A stretch of DNA of 64,000 bases from Cytophagaceae bacterium (GCA_027490155.1 JAIXYP010000035.1:1-64000), one strand, 5' to 3'; shown: positions 42,707 to 52,687, numbered from the stretch's first letter. Numbers and translations are program-made. The notes: generated from the sequence alone by a model not told the origin.

Positions 42707-44092
42707 TTACCCCACCATAGTTCGCTCCACTTCGGCTACAACATCAGACATAGGGACTTGTTTTTGCTCACCAGAGAACATGTTTTTGATGGTACATTGG
42801 TTGGTGGATAGCTCATCCTCACCAAGTAGTATCACCAAGGGGATGTGTTTGGCATCTGCATAACCGAGCTGTTTCTTGAGTTTGGCAGGCTCGGGGTAGA
42901 TCTCGGCACGGTGTCCTGCTGCACGAAGGGCAGCAAGTATCTTGAGGCCTGTTGGTTGGCTTTTTTCTAGGTCAAAGTTGGCAACCAAAACTTGGGTGGA
43001 CTGAAGCACCGCCTCTGGAAAAAGATTGAGCTCCTGCAGGCAGTCGTATAGTCGATCGACGCCAAAGCTAAAACCAACACCAGGGACGTTGGGCCAGCCA
43101 AAAAGGCCAGTAAGGTTGTCATACCGCCCGCCACCACTGACGCTACCAATCTGAACTCCGTTGATCTTGACTTCGAAGATGGCACCAGTGTAATAGCTTA
43201 GGCCACGGGCTAGACTCAAGTCAAAGTATAAGGGCTTAGCGTCCAGACCTAATGATTCGGCAATCTCAAGTACCTGGGCAAGGTCAGCAAGGCCTGTCAG
43301 TAGTTGAGTTGGGATTGTGAATCCTTTTTCAGTTAACGACTGGCCAAAGTCTGATTCAGAAAGTGGCTTGTCGAGCAGCTCGAACAATAGGTCAATGGCC
43401 GTGGCCGAGAAGCCACTGTCCAATAGCTCTTTGGTGACGCCATCCTTGCCAATTTTATCCAGTTTGTCGATTGCGACACACATAGTAGCCTCTTGCCCTG
43501 TTGCCCCTATGAGCTCGGCTAGGCCAGCTAAAATGCCACGGTGGTTAAACTTGATGGTGTAGTCCTTGATACCTAGTTGACCAAATACCTGCTGGATCAT
43601 GCCGAAAATCTCGGCCTCGCAGATCAAGCTAGTGGTACCTGCCACATCTGCATCACATTGGTAGAACTCTCGATACCGACCTTTTTGTGGTCTATCAGCA
43701 CGCCAAACGGGTTGCATTTGGTAGCGGCGGAAGGGTAGGGCTACCTCATTACGATTCATGGCCAAAAACCGAGCGAAGGGCACCGTCAGATCATAGCGCA
43801 GGGCCTTTTCGGCAATATGTTTGGTGAGCGGTTTGGCTCCTTCAGCTATTTGGGCATCGCTGATCCCATCTAGGTAGTTACCACTGTTCAGGATCTTGAA
43901 AATCAGTTGGTCGCCTTCGTCACCATACTTGCCTGTCAAAACACTCAGGTTCTCCATAGCGGGCGTCTCGAGTGGCATGTAGCCATACTGTCTAAATACA
44001 GCCCTGATGGTGTCAAAAATATAGAGCCTTTTGCTCATGACGGCAGGGCCAAAATCCCGAGTGCCTCTTGGTAGCGATGGTTTGTCAGCCAT
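42707..44092 (-). CDS. hisS: Histidyl-tRNA synthetase
   Basis: 461 residues, class II synthetase. Motif 1 region (LPRGTRDF, YGYMPLETPAMEN), motif 2 FRRYQMQPVWRADRP and YREFYQCDADVAG, histidine-binding LARGLSYYTGAIFEV, motif 3 GGGRYDNLTGLFG and GVGFSFGVDRLYDCL, then the anticodon-binding domain. Charges tRNA-His. ATG start at 44092. Downstream of scoA on the same strand with a 108-base gap. Confidence 0.97.
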   Translation of the reverse strand: MADKPSLPRGTRDFGPAVMSKRLYIFDTIRAVFRQYGYMPLETPAMENLSVLTGKYGDEGDQLIFKILNSGNYLDGISDAQIAEGAKPLTKHIAEKALRYDLTVPFARFLAMNRNEVALPFRRYQMQPVWRADRPQKGRYREFYQCDADVAGTTSLICEAEIFGMIQQVFGQLGIKDYTIKFNHRGILAGLAELIGATGQEATMCVAIDKLDKIGKDGVTKELLDSGFSATAIDLLFELLDKPLSESDFGQSLTEKGFTIPTQLLTGLADLAQVLEIAESLGLDAKPLYFDLSLARGLSYYTGAIFEVKINGVQIGSVSGGGRYDNLTGLFGWPNVPGVGFSFGVDRLYDCLQELNLFPEAVLQSTQVLVANFDLEKSQPTGLKILAALRAAGHRAEIYPEPAKLKKQLGYADAKHIPLVILLGEDELSTNQCTIKNMFSGEQKQVPMSDVVAEVERTMVG

Positions 44093-44200
44093 GGATGTTC
44101 TAGTGGTGCCGCTGACTTGATCCCTATTACAATCGGGTAGTTCAAATCGGCGGGCTTGTTATGTTGTTGTTGGTTTGGGCTAAAGCCAAAGAAATATTCC

Positions 44201-44902
44201 TTAGCGCTTTGCCGAAACAGTGCGTTGCTCAATGCGTTTTTGGTAGTCTTTACCTTGGAAAATCCGCTGGACATAAATGCCAGGCGTATGGATATGGGCA
44301 GGGTCGAGGGTGCCAGCTGGGACCAGTTCCTCCACCTCCGCGATGGTGATTTTGCCAGCGGCAGCCATCATCGGGTTGAAGTTCATGGCGGTGCCTTTAT
44401 AAATCAGGTTGCCAGCGGTGTCACCCTTCCAGGCCTTCACGATCGCAAAGTCAGCCTTTAGCCAACGCTCCATCAGGTAGACTTTGCCGTCAAACTCACG
44501 GGTTTCTTTGCCTTCGGCGATTTCGGTGCCAACCCCTGCTGGTGTAAAAAACGCAGGTATCCCAGCTCCACCAGCCCTAAGTCGCTCAGCCAAGGTTCCT
44601 TGTGGAATAAGATCAACCTCTAGCTCGCCACTCAGCAATTGACGCTCAAACTCTGCATTTTCGCCTACATAGCTGCTGATCATCTTCCGTACTTGACGGG
44701 TCTGGAGCAAAAGGCCAATGCCAAAGTCATCCACACCAGCGTTGTTTGAGATACAAGTCAGGTCTTTAACCGCCATCCGGAGGAGTTGCTCAATGCTGTT
44801 TTCGGGAATGCCACAAAGGCCAAATCCGCCAAGCATTAGCACAGAACCTGAGGTGACATCTGCTAGTGCGGCTTCGGGACCAGAAACGACTTTATTGATC
44901 AT
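44201..44902 (-). CDS. scoA: 3-oxoacid CoA-transferase subunit A (solitary)
   Basis: 233 residues, normal for an alpha subunit. Family motifs GGFGLCGIPENSI, SNNAGVDDFGIG, PQGTLAERLRAGGAGIPAF and FFTPAGVGTE. With subunit B it transfers CoA between succinyl-CoA and acetoacetate or related acids. Subunit B, which holds the catalytic Glu, normally follows directly; here the next same-strand gene is hisS, and no B subunit is in the window, so it must be encoded elsewhere. Confidence 0.93.
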   Translation of the reverse strand: MINKVVSGPEAALADVTSGSVLMLGGFGLCGIPENSIEQLLRMAVKDLTCISNNAGVDDFGIGLLLQTRQVRKMISSYVGENAEFERQLLSGELEVDLIPQGTLAERLRAGGAGIPAFFTPAGVGTEIAEGKETREFDGKVYLMERWLKADFAIVKAWKGDTAGNLIYKGTAMNFNPMMAAAGKITIAEVEELVPAGTLDPAHIHTPGIYVQRIFQGKDYQKRIEQRTVSAKR

Positions 44903-44995
44903 GAGTAGGTGTGGGGGTAGGGTGTATTTATGTGTAACTGTCTTGAGCAGTTTGCAAGCAATGGTGCAGTAGTTTTTACTGACTTTATTGGTGGC

Positions 44996-46036
44996 TTAAT
45001 CCACCCAAACAGTGGTGCCTTCAGTACAGTTTTTACAAATATCGATCTGGCTACGGCCTATTAGCAAATTTTGCCTAAAATCTTGGTAGGGCTGGCTGAA
45101 CCAAATGTCCTTAAATAGTCGTTTGCCACCATCCTCTGATCCTATATGGCCGAGTTTGTAGCTGGCGTCTTTGTCAAAACAACAAGGGACCACTGCTCCA
45201 TCCCAGGTGATGACACAGCTTTGCCACATTCGCCAGCATTGGTTCAGCAATTTGTTTTTGATGGTCCAGCGGCCATTGGCTTGTTTCCGGTACCTGCTAT
45301 ACTTTTCAATGGTCGGGATTAGCTCATTGCCACCTTCATAGTCATAGACCTGGGCAGTTTTGTACCAAATATCATCCACACCAAGCTCCGCTGCTAGCGT
45401 CGCCACCTCTTCGATTTGATGCTCGTTTGGCTTGACGACCAAAAACTGAAAGATTACCTCAGGTGTTTGGCTCTTGAGCTCTTTTCGCCAATGCAGTATC
45501 TGTTTGGTCCCCTCAATGACCTTGCTAAGGGCACCTCCAACTCGGTATTGCTGATAGGTCTCCTGTGTAGTCCCATCAATTGAGATGATTAGCCGTTGTA
45601 AACCAGATTCTATGGTCCGTTTGGCCATTTCACTCGTCAAATAATGGGCATTGGTGCTGGTGCTGGTAAAGACATTGAGCCTGTCTGCTTCTGCCACCAT
45701 ATCCAAGAAGTTAGGATTTAGATATGGCTCACCCTGAAAGTAGAACGTTAAGTATCCAACATGAGGTGCCACTTGCTGCAACATCTGACTAAAGTAGGTC
45801 GGTTGGAGCATGCCAATTGGCCGGGTGAATGACCTCAAACCGCTAGGGCATTCGGGGCAGCGCAGGTTGCAGCTTGTGGTTGGCTCGATCGCGATCGAGC
45901 TTGGTAAACCCCAAACCAACGGGCGCTTAAGCCAACGACTGAGGTGATAGCTCAGATACAACAAGATCATGTTGACCAAGCGCTTTGCCGTTAGGAAGCG
46001 GGACCATTGTCGATATTGTTGCACCAGACTTGGCAT
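44996..46036 (-). CDS. Radical SAM/SPASM domain protein
   Basis: 346 residues. An N-terminal hydrophobic/basic segment of about 45 residues precedes the radical SAM cluster motif CNLRCPEC (CxxxCxxC). Conserved YFQGEPYLNPNFLDM and ISIDGTTQETYQQYRVGG follow. The C-terminal SPASM-like region has Cys residues in LLNQCWRMWQSCVITWDG, VPCCFDKD and ICKNCTEG, for auxiliary [4Fe-4S] binding. Such proteins modify peptides, sugars or lipids; I see no precursor peptide gene nearby. The ATG lies seven bases after a perfect TAnnTTTG element. It is divergent from the WG-repeat gene. Confidence 0.9.
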   Translation of the reverse strand: MPSLVQQYRQWSRFLTAKRLVNMILLYLSYHLSRWLKRPLVWGLPSSIAIEPTTSCNLRCPECPSGLRSFTRPIGMLQPTYFSQMLQQVAPHVGYLTFYFQGEPYLNPNFLDMVAEADRLNVFTSTSTNAHYLTSEMAKRTIESGLQRLIISIDGTTQETYQQYRVGGALSKVIEGTKQILHWRKELKSQTPEVIFQFLVVKPNEHQIEEVATLAAELGVDDIWYKTAQVYDYEGGNELIPTIEKYSRYRKQANGRWTIKNKLLNQCWRMWQSCVITWDGAVVPCCFDKDASYKLGHIGSEDGGKRLFKDIWFSQPYQDFRQNLLIGRSQIDICKNCTEGTTVWVD

Positions 46037-46043
46037 ATAGGCA

Positions 46044-46051
46044 CAAAGTTA
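46044..46051 (-). promoter_or_regulatory. -7 element TAACTTTG abutting the radical SAM gene
   Basis: A perfect TAnnTTTG on the minus strand with seven bases to the ATG at 46036; transcription would begin at the start codon, giving a leaderless mRNA. Confidence 0.6.
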
Positions 46052-46085
46052 GCGACGGATGGACCACTAGGCACCTTCATGGTTG

Positions 46086-46093
46086 TATGTTTG
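46086..46093 (+). promoter_or_regulatory. -7 element TATGTTTG of the WG-repeat gene
   Basis: A perfect TAnnTTTG 15 bases before the ATG at 46109; the predicted leader is under ten bases. Together with the element at 46051-46044 it forms a divergent promoter pair in a 72-base gap. Confidence 0.6.
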
Positions 46094-46108
46094 TAGGTAT
46101 TCGGGCCT

Positions 46109-47833
46109 ATGATAGTCATTGAGTACATTTTAGGGAGCATTAAGCAAACATTGTGGCGCAGACAATCCATCGGCCTACTGATTATGATGATAGGCATCTG
46201 GTTGGCTCCGGTATGCCTTTTTGGCCAGCGGCTTACCCTTGACAATACGCCTAGTTTTGAGATCAGGTCCGAAAAGGGTGCCTCTATAGGTTATATCACC
46301 GCTGATACAATAATCCCTCTATCTACTAACTTATATGGGGTGGGTTTTCGCAATCCGCTATTGTCAATAACCGATTCGGGATCAAGGAGTGCAGCCACCC
46401 AACCTAGGCAAAATACCTTAACTGCCATTCACTGGACCTTGGCAGACGTCCATCATTACCTAGGTCCACCACAATACCATGAGCTGCGATCTGTGATGGG
46501 GGAGGTGATATTGGCTAGGCGCTTTGGGTTCTGGTTCCTTTTGGATCAAACAGGTACAAGGATCCTTCCTGATAGTTTCCAGCAGATTGCGGTCAATGGT
46601 CCATGGGTCACTTTTATCAATCGGGATACTACATCAGGGAGGTTACCGATCAAAAAGCGATCACTAGTTAATGTTCACAAGCGGAAGATTGTCCTTGACA
46701 GCCTTGGCAAAACCCAGCCCGAAACGGAAGGTATCAGACTCTTTAAAACGCAAAGTGGTTGGGGGGGGCTTTCGCTTTGGGGTGATACGGTAGTTCCGTT
46801 TCGTTATCATAACCTACAGACATTCGTTGGAGGTCGAGCGGTGGCCCAGCTGAGTCAAGAAGGTAAAATGGGCGTGATCGACCGAGAGAATCACTGGGTA
46901 GTCTCACCAACATACAAGGATATCCAGATCAACTGCTACGGATTAATTGCGGCAAGGACTGACACCACGGCTACCTTGTTTGATGCTAAGGGCAACATTA
47001 TAGATGGGGGAATTTGCGACTCCATTTGGCTCAGGGAAGATCAATGGTTTGGTTACCGGACCTCAAATGGTGAGCAATATTGGTTCAGCCCCACCGGTTG
47101 TCGTTTGCCTACTGAGGGACTCGATTTGCTACTTGGGCAAGATACTATTGGGCTGTTTCGGCATGGTGTTGTTTGGCAATATCGTGGATCCGAAGGTCAG
47201 ATATTATCTTATGGGATCGACCTTCTCACACCAACTTTTACATCCATAGGTCCGCTGGCAGAGGGATTAGCACCAAGCCAGCAATTTGGGCGTATGGGCT
47301 TCATTGGGCCTGAAGGGCTCAAACGAATAGGTCATCGGTATGACTCGGTTTTGGCGTTTGCGGACGGAAGGGCAGCGGTTAAGCTCAACCTTAGTGAGCA
47401 GATCAACGGATGGGGCTTCATCGATCGCAAGGATAGCCTCATCTGTCAACCAGTTTATGACGCTATTTTGCCCTACTGCGATAGTATTGCTGTCGTGACC
47501 AAGGGTGCCAAATACCAAATCCTGGATCATTGGGGCAAACCGTTGTTACCCCAGATGGCGGACTCTGTTAGCCCAGCCATGCTCGGTGGATATACCTTCA
47601 GGATTGGAGGGAGATGGGGCTATATCGATAGCAAAGGCAACACAAGGTTGCTGCCAAAATACTTACAGCTAGAGCTATTTACTTCGAACCTGGTCACGTA
47701 CCAAGGTCTGTCAGGTAAGTTTGGCCTATACTCTGCTCAAGAAGGTGTTGGGCTTGAGCCAATCTTTAGGCATATCAAATATAACCCTTATTCTGGCGGG
47801 ACCATCGTTTGGCAGGATAAACGAGGCTATTAG
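46109..47833 (+). CDS. WG-repeat protein, probably exported
   Basis: 574 residues. A hydrophobic segment (SIGLLIMMIGIWLAPVCLFG) preceded by arginines looks like a signal peptide or anchor ending near residue 40. The rest consists of degenerate WG (KWG) repeats, each a short beta-structure with a Gly-aromatic core: WGGLSLWGDTVVPFRYHNLQ, GKMGVIDRENHWVVSPTYKD, NGWGFIDRKDSLICQPVYDA and WGYIDSKGNTRLLPKYLQLE. WG-repeat proteins are common in Bacteroidota and of unknown function, possibly binding peptides or envelope components. Confidence 0.82.
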   Translation: MIVIEYILGSIKQTLWRRQSIGLLIMMIGIWLAPVCLFGQRLTLDNTPSFEIRSEKGASIGYITADTIIPLSTNLYGVGFRNPLLSITDSGSRSAATQPRQNTLTAIHWTLADVHHYLGPPQYHELRSVMGEVILARRFGFWFLLDQTGTRILPDSFQQIAVNGPWVTFINRDTTSGRLPIKKRSLVNVHKRKIVLDSLGKTQPETEGIRLFKTQSGWGGLSLWGDTVVPFRYHNLQTFVGGRAVAQLSQEGKMGVIDRENHWVVSPTYKDIQINCYGLIAARTDTTATLFDAKGNIIDGGICDSIWLREDQWFGYRTSNGEQYWFSPTGCRLPTEGLDLLLGQDTIGLFRHGVVWQYRGSEGQILSYGIDLLTPTFTSIGPLAEGLAPSQQFGRMGFIGPEGLKRIGHRYDSVLAFADGRAAVKLNLSEQINGWGFIDRKDSLICQPVYDAILPYCDSIAVVTKGAKYQILDHWGKPLLPQMADSVSPAMLGGYTFRIGGRWGYIDSKGNTRLLPKYLQLELFTSNLVTYQGLSGKFGLYSAQEGVGLEPIFRHIKYNPYSGGTIVWQDKRGY

Positions 47834-47873
47834 TCTCACTTGGCTGACAAATTGGCCACAACCGAGTGAGGCT
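47832..47873 (+). terminator. Long hairpin at the 3' end of the WG-repeat gene
   Basis: TAGTCTCACTTGG pairs with CCGAGTGAGGCTA (13 positions, two G-T pairs) around about 16 bases; the left arm includes the stop region of the gene. There is no T run, so it may be an mRNA 3' stabiliser or a weak terminator. Confidence 0.4.
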
Positions 47874-48052
47874 ACTTAGTCGGAGGTATATAATTACTAG
47901 CTCAACTCTGCCAGAAATAGGCATTTTTTGATCACCTTTGTAGCTTTACTGGCCGTTAACAGGTGAATGGTTAAACGGCTAATTTTGATAATTTCTCCCA
48001 TCTGCATGGCCCACTTAGTCTCAAGTGTGGGGCTTGTTAGCAATAGATAAAT

Positions 48053-50041
48053 ATGTGCGGAATAGCCGGCATAGTTGATTTTAGGAACGAAGATAACAAG
48101 CACCGTGTGCCCGAGCTTTTGGTCATGATGGCCGATAAACTCAAACACCGAGGCCCAGATGACGAAGGCTACTTGCTGGTTTATCCTGATGGTACCCAGC
48201 CGGCTTATAGCAAGGATACCAACCCAGACATTAAGCGGCAGATCGGGATCGTTGACATCAACCATGCCCGTGATGGGGTCATGATGGGTTTTGCGCATCG
48301 CCGCCTCTCGATTATTGACAAGTCCTTTGCTGGCCATCAACCAATGCAAAGCCGAGATGGTCGTTTCACGATGGTCTATAATGGCGAGATCTATAATTAC
48401 AAAGATCTTCGTCAGCAGCTCATTAAGTATGGCTATACCTTCCAGTCTGACTCCGATACAGAGGTACTGCTGGCTGCCTACCAGCACTGGGGCGACTTCA
48501 TGACCAAATACCTAGAGGGTATGTGGGCCTTCGTGATCTGGGACAAAGACAAAAACATGTTGTTCGGCTCGCGCGATCGTTTTGGGGTTAAACCGCTTTA
48601 TGTACACAAGGGTGCAGGCTACTTTGGCTTTGCTTCTGAGATCAAGGCCTTGGTCGAGCTACCGATTATGGAAAAAAAGGTCTTCAGACCTGCTGCATTT
48701 GAGTACCTAGTCAATGGCAAACTGGAGTATGACCTACCATCCATGTTCGTTGATATTCAAGAGGTGTTGCCATCGACTAGCTTTCAGTTTTTGTTGGAAG
48801 AACGTGCCTACAAAAGCTGGAACCACTATTACCTCGGCTACAAACCTGACCTTGGCAAGTTTGATGACGAAAAATTCAAACATGCTAGCCACAAGATCCG
48901 TAAATCCATCACCCAATCTATCAAAGATCGATTGATTGGTGAAGCACCGGTTGGCGTATGTTTGTCAGGCGGGGTTGATAGCTCTACTATCACCTGCGTG
49001 CTTGACAAAATCATGCGTGAGACGCCTAACGAAAACGTTGGTAAACGCATAAAAGCCTTCACCGTGTCCTATCAGGATCGGAAACTGGATGAAACAAGAT
49101 ACGCCGAACGAGTGGTCAATCAAGTCAATGCCGACTGGACCAAGATCACACCAACGTCAGAGCAGTTTATTGCCGGCCTAGAGGATATGGCCTACACCCA
49201 AGATCTACCAGTTCTTGGCACAGGGACCTTTTCTCACTACCTGCTCATGCAGAAGGTGGCCGAAAGTGGCATCAAAGTAGTGCTAGATGGCATCGGTGGT
49301 GATGAGCTATTTAGTGGGTACAGCCATCATTTTAATGTCTATATGCATGACCTCTGGGAAAACGGTAAATATGGTGCCTACCTCCAGAATTTTTTAACTG
49401 CCAATAGCTCATTTGCCTCACGTGGTGGCCTAATCAGGTCCAGAATGCGGTATATGTACTTCCAGATGGCCGAAAAGTACAGGAAGAGCCTTATTTCGCA
49501 GAATACCCACTGGGAAAACACTTACCTCCGGAGTGAGTTCTGGGGCCGGTACAAGAAAAAGTTCGAGATCACGACCATGAAAAACCTTAATGCAACGTTG
49601 CATGAAGAGTTCACTGGTCATAAGATGAAGTACATGCTCCGGAATGCGGACCGAAATGCTATGCGCTTTGGGGTCGAGAACCGAGTGCCATTCGTTGACA
49701 ACCACCAGTTGGTTGAGTATATGTTCAACACACCGATCGCCTACAAAATCAGGTACGGTCAGTCCAAGATTTTGTTGCGATCGGCCATGGGGACCACCTT
49801 ACCTCGCGAAATCTTGTTCCGTCGAGACAAAAAAGGATTTACGGGGCCAGACGCCAAGTGGTTGGTCGCCAATAAAGCGGAGCTGCTTTCCTACATCAGC
49901 CCTGAGGTCAAGGATTTGTTCGACGTCAAGGCCCTGAATAAGGACTGGAACCGCATTGTGTCCCGAGCCAACAGTGACGGCACCGAACGCCTCTGGCGCA
50001 TGATTTTCTTCGCTGTTTGGCGAAAGGTGTACAACGTCTAA
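48053..50041 (+). CDS. asnB: Asparagine synthase (glutamine-hydrolysing)
   Basis: 662 residues. N-terminal class II glutaminase with catalytic Cys2 (MCGIAGIVDF), then MGFAHRRLSIIDKSFAGHQP and YNGEIYN. The C-terminal synthetase domain has the PP-loop CLSGGVDSSTI near residue 305 and GIGGDELFSGYSHHF. It amidates aspartate with glutamine nitrogen; some homologues amidate or modify other substrates in secondary pathways, but no such genes are nearby. The 211-base upstream region holds no perfect -7 element. Confidence 0.93.
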   Translation: MCGIAGIVDFRNEDNKHRVPELLVMMADKLKHRGPDDEGYLLVYPDGTQPAYSKDTNPDIKRQIGIVDINHARDGVMMGFAHRRLSIIDKSFAGHQPMQSRDGRFTMVYNGEIYNYKDLRQQLIKYGYTFQSDSDTEVLLAAYQHWGDFMTKYLEGMWAFVIWDKDKNMLFGSRDRFGVKPLYVHKGAGYFGFASEIKALVELPIMEKKVFRPAAFEYLVNGKLEYDLPSMFVDIQEVLPSTSFQFLLEERAYKSWNHYYLGYKPDLGKFDDEKFKHASHKIRKSITQSIKDRLIGEAPVGVCLSGGVDSSTITCVLDKIMRETPNENVGKRIKAFTVSYQDRKLDETRYAERVVNQVNADWTKITPTSEQFIAGLEDMAYTQDLPVLGTGTFSHYLLMQKVAESGIKVVLDGIGGDELFSGYSHHFNVYMHDLWENGKYGAYLQNFLTANSSFASRGGLIRSRMRYMYFQMAEKYRKSLISQNTHWENTYLRSEFWGRYKKKFEITTMKNLNATLHEEFTGHKMKYMLRNADRNAMRFGVENRVPFVDNHQLVEYMFNTPIAYKIRYGQSKILLRSAMGTTLPREILFRRDKKGFTGPDAKWLVANKAELLSYISPEVKDLFDVKALNKDWNRIVSRANSDGTERLWRMIFFAVWRKVYNV

Positions 50042-50128
50042 GCGATACCTAGATTAGATTGACTGAGCAGTTGAGCGGCCCTATAATGGGCCTTTCAGAC
50101 TATAATTGATATTGAAGTAGGGGCAATT

Positions 50129-52678
50129 ATGCACGCACTAACTGACATCTACCAAGCCCTAGCAAATGCTGGGGTTTTATCTGCTGATGCCCAGCTGGTT
50201 AAAGATACACGCCCCGTCCAGTACCTGCTGACTGACTCACGTCGTTTGATCTATGCGCCAACAACCTTGTTTTTCACCTTTGGGGGTGCGACAAGGTCAG
50301 GTCTGGACTTTGTAGCTGAGCTCTATGACAAAGGCTGCCGCATGTTTGTGGTTTCCGTCTTGCCAACTGAGGCGTCAGAACGTTGGCCAAATGCCCATTT
50401 CATCAATGCCAAGGATGTTTTAGCTGCCTTACAGGCCATCGGCAGTTGGCATAGGGCCCAGTTCCAATACCCTGTGGTGGCTATCACTGGCTCTAATGGC
50501 AAAACTATTGTGAAGGAGTGGCTTGCCCAGCTCTTTAGCACTCGCTATGCAGTAGTCCGGAGCCCCAAAAGTTTCAATTCGCAGATTGGGGTCCCATTGT
50601 CAGTCTGGGAAATGTCCTCAGTCCATGACATTGGTTTGTTCGAAGCTGGCATCAGCAAACCGGGAGAGATGCAGCACTTGGCCCACATCCTGAAACCAGA
50701 TATCGGCATTTTTACCAACCTTGGCCCTGCGCATGATGAAGGTTTTGCCTCCCGTGCCGAAAAGCTGGCCGAAAAATGGCGACTGATGGACGGCTGTAAC
50801 GTGGTGATTTATCCCACCCACTATCAAGACATTGACGCATTCGCACAAGCACATCGTCGGCCAGGGCAAGTCTTTTGGTCATGGCGGTATGAAGTCATCA
50901 AGGCGGCAGGAAGTAGTGGTTTGATCCGGATTAGGCTCTTTGTCAAGGAGCGCAGCTATGATTTTCTGTTGCCAATGGCAGATGGTGCAAGCATCGAAAA
51001 CTGCCTACAATCCGTCGTCCTTATGTTGTACTTAGGCCACTCAGGGGCTGAGATTCAGGAGGGTATCCGGAACCTAAAGCCCGTGAGTATGCGGCTAGAG
51101 TTTAAGGAGGGTATCAACGATTGTTATGTGATTGACGACTGCTACAGCAACGACCTCAGCGGACTGGCTCAGGCCCTAGACTTTATGCAGCGCCAGCAGG
51201 CATATGCTGCATCTGCCACCAAAACTCTGATCCTATCAGATATCCTAGAGGCGGGTTTGCCTCCACAGGACCTGTACAGGAATGTGGCGCAGCTAGTAGG
51301 ACATGGGGCGGTGCACCGGCTTGTTTTAATAGGATATCTTATCGGGAAGTATCTGCCAGAATTGCTGAATCCAGATAATAACATCATAGTATCAAATTAT
51401 GGAACAACGGAGCAATTTCTATCCAGCCCTGAGGCAGACCAGTTTGATACGGAGTTAATCTTGATCAAAGGTGCGCGCCGTTTTCGGTTCGAATCCATTG
51501 TCCAGCACCTACAAGCAAGGGTACACGGAACAAGGCTGGAGATCAACCTTGATGCATTGGCCCATAACTTTAATCAGTACAGAGCATTGTTGCAGCCAAC
51601 AACCAAGATAATGGTAATGGTCAAGGCCTTCGCCTATGGTAGTGGTAGCTATGAGATAGCCAACCTGTTGCAACACCATGGTGCTCATTACCTTGCAGTG
51701 GCCTATACGGACGAGGGGGTAAGCCTTCGGCAAAGCGGTATTACCCTACCTATCATGGTGATGAACCCAGGGGCTGAAGCTTTTGAAAAACTATTAGACC
51801 ACCGCCTAGAGCCAGTCATCTACAGTTTCGCTGAGCTTAATCAGTTCCTCAAATTCCTGAAGGGGTATCAGCGTCCGGCACAACCGATGGCTGAAAAAGC
51901 AGCAGTAAATCCTCAGTTCCCCGACCTACCAGGAGTACATCTGGAGCTAGAAACAGGGATGAACCGCCTTGGCATCGATGCCCAAAAGTTGCCTTCCGTT
52001 TTGGCTGAAATGAACCAGAACAAGGATAGGCTTGTTGTGCGTGGAGTGTTTAGCCACCTAGCTGCGGCCGATGAGGCCTCCATGGAGGACTTTAGTCAGG
52101 AACAGATCAAGCAATTCAGCCAAATGGCGGAGATTGTGACCAAGGCCCTTGGCTATCGCCCAATGCTTCACCTACTGAACTCACCCGGCATCACGCGGTT
52201 TCCTGAGGCACAGTTTGATATGGTCAGGCTAGGTATTGGGCTATACGGCTATGACCCCAATTTTGTTATCCAGGACAAACTGGAGCCAGTCGGTAGGCTC
52301 AAGACTACCATCAGCCAGATTAAGGAGGTGGGGACAGACCAAACTGTGGGGTATAGCCGCCGTGGCGTTGTTAAGCAGGCCACCCGCATCGCTACGCTAG
52401 CCATTGGGTATGCTGACGGTTTTGACCGTCGGCTAGGCAACGGCAATGGGGTTGTCAAGGTCAATGGGAAGCGGGCGCCTATTATAGGCAATGTTTGTAT
52501 GGATATGACCATGATCGACCTAGGTAAAATTGCGGCCAAAGAAGGGGATGAGGTCATCATTTTTGACCAAGATCTCACCATCCAGGACATGGCCCAAAAG
52601 CTAGGCACCATCCCATACGAAATCCTGACCAAGGTTAGCTCGCGCGTCAAACGCGTTTTCTACACCGAGTTAGGGTAG
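50129..52678 (+). CDS. murF-alr: Bifunctional MurF ligase / alanine racemase
   Basis: 849 residues. The N-terminal half is MurF (UDP-MurNAc-tripeptide:D-Ala-D-Ala ligase): P-loop ITGSNGKTIVKEWLAQLF near residue 120, NLGPAHDEGF and DDCYSNDLSG. From about residue 465 follows a PLP-dependent alanine racemase: RLEINLDALAHNFNQY, Lys of VMVKAFAYGSGSYEI, HLELETGMNRLGI, RLGIGLYGYDPN and IGNVCMDMTMIDLG. This fusion is typical of Bacteroidota and links D-Ala supply to its use in peptidoglycan precursor synthesis. An AGTAGGGG stretch before the ATG may aid initiation. Confidence 0.97.
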   Translation: MHALTDIYQALANAGVLSADAQLVKDTRPVQYLLTDSRRLIYAPTTLFFTFGGATRSGLDFVAELYDKGCRMFVVSVLPTEASERWPNAHFINAKDVLAALQAIGSWHRAQFQYPVVAITGSNGKTIVKEWLAQLFSTRYAVVRSPKSFNSQIGVPLSVWEMSSVHDIGLFEAGISKPGEMQHLAHILKPDIGIFTNLGPAHDEGFASRAEKLAEKWRLMDGCNVVIYPTHYQDIDAFAQAHRRPGQVFWSWRYEVIKAAGSSGLIRIRLFVKERSYDFLLPMADGASIENCLQSVVLMLYLGHSGAEIQEGIRNLKPVSMRLEFKEGINDCYVIDDCYSNDLSGLAQALDFMQRQQAYAASATKTLILSDILEAGLPPQDLYRNVAQLVGHGAVHRLVLIGYLIGKYLPELLNPDNNIIVSNYGTTEQFLSSPEADQFDTELILIKGARRFRFESIVQHLQARVHGTRLEINLDALAHNFNQYRALLQPTTKIMVMVKAFAYGSGSYEIANLLQHHGAHYLAVAYTDEGVSLRQSGITLPIMVMNPGAEAFEKLLDHRLEPVIYSFAELNQFLKFLKGYQRPAQPMAEKAAVNPQFPDLPGVHLELETGMNRLGIDAQKLPSVLAEMNQNKDRLVVRGVFSHLAAADEASMEDFSQEQIKQFSQMAEIVTKALGYRPMLHLLNSPGITRFPEAQFDMVRLGIGLYGYDPNFVIQDKLEPVGRLKTTISQIKEVGTDQTVGYSRRGVVKQATRIATLAIGYADGFDRRLGNGNGVVKVNGKRAPIIGNVCMDMTMIDLGKIAAKEGDEVIIFDQDLTIQDMAQKLGTIPYEILTKVSSRVKRVFYTELG

Positions 52679-52687
52679 GGGCGGACC

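Noticed and set aside
47897-48487. 196-codon minus-strand frame opposite asnB
   Set aside because: It lies over the conserved glutaminase domain of asnB; its predicted protein shows no recognisable motif and it has no promoter-like element.
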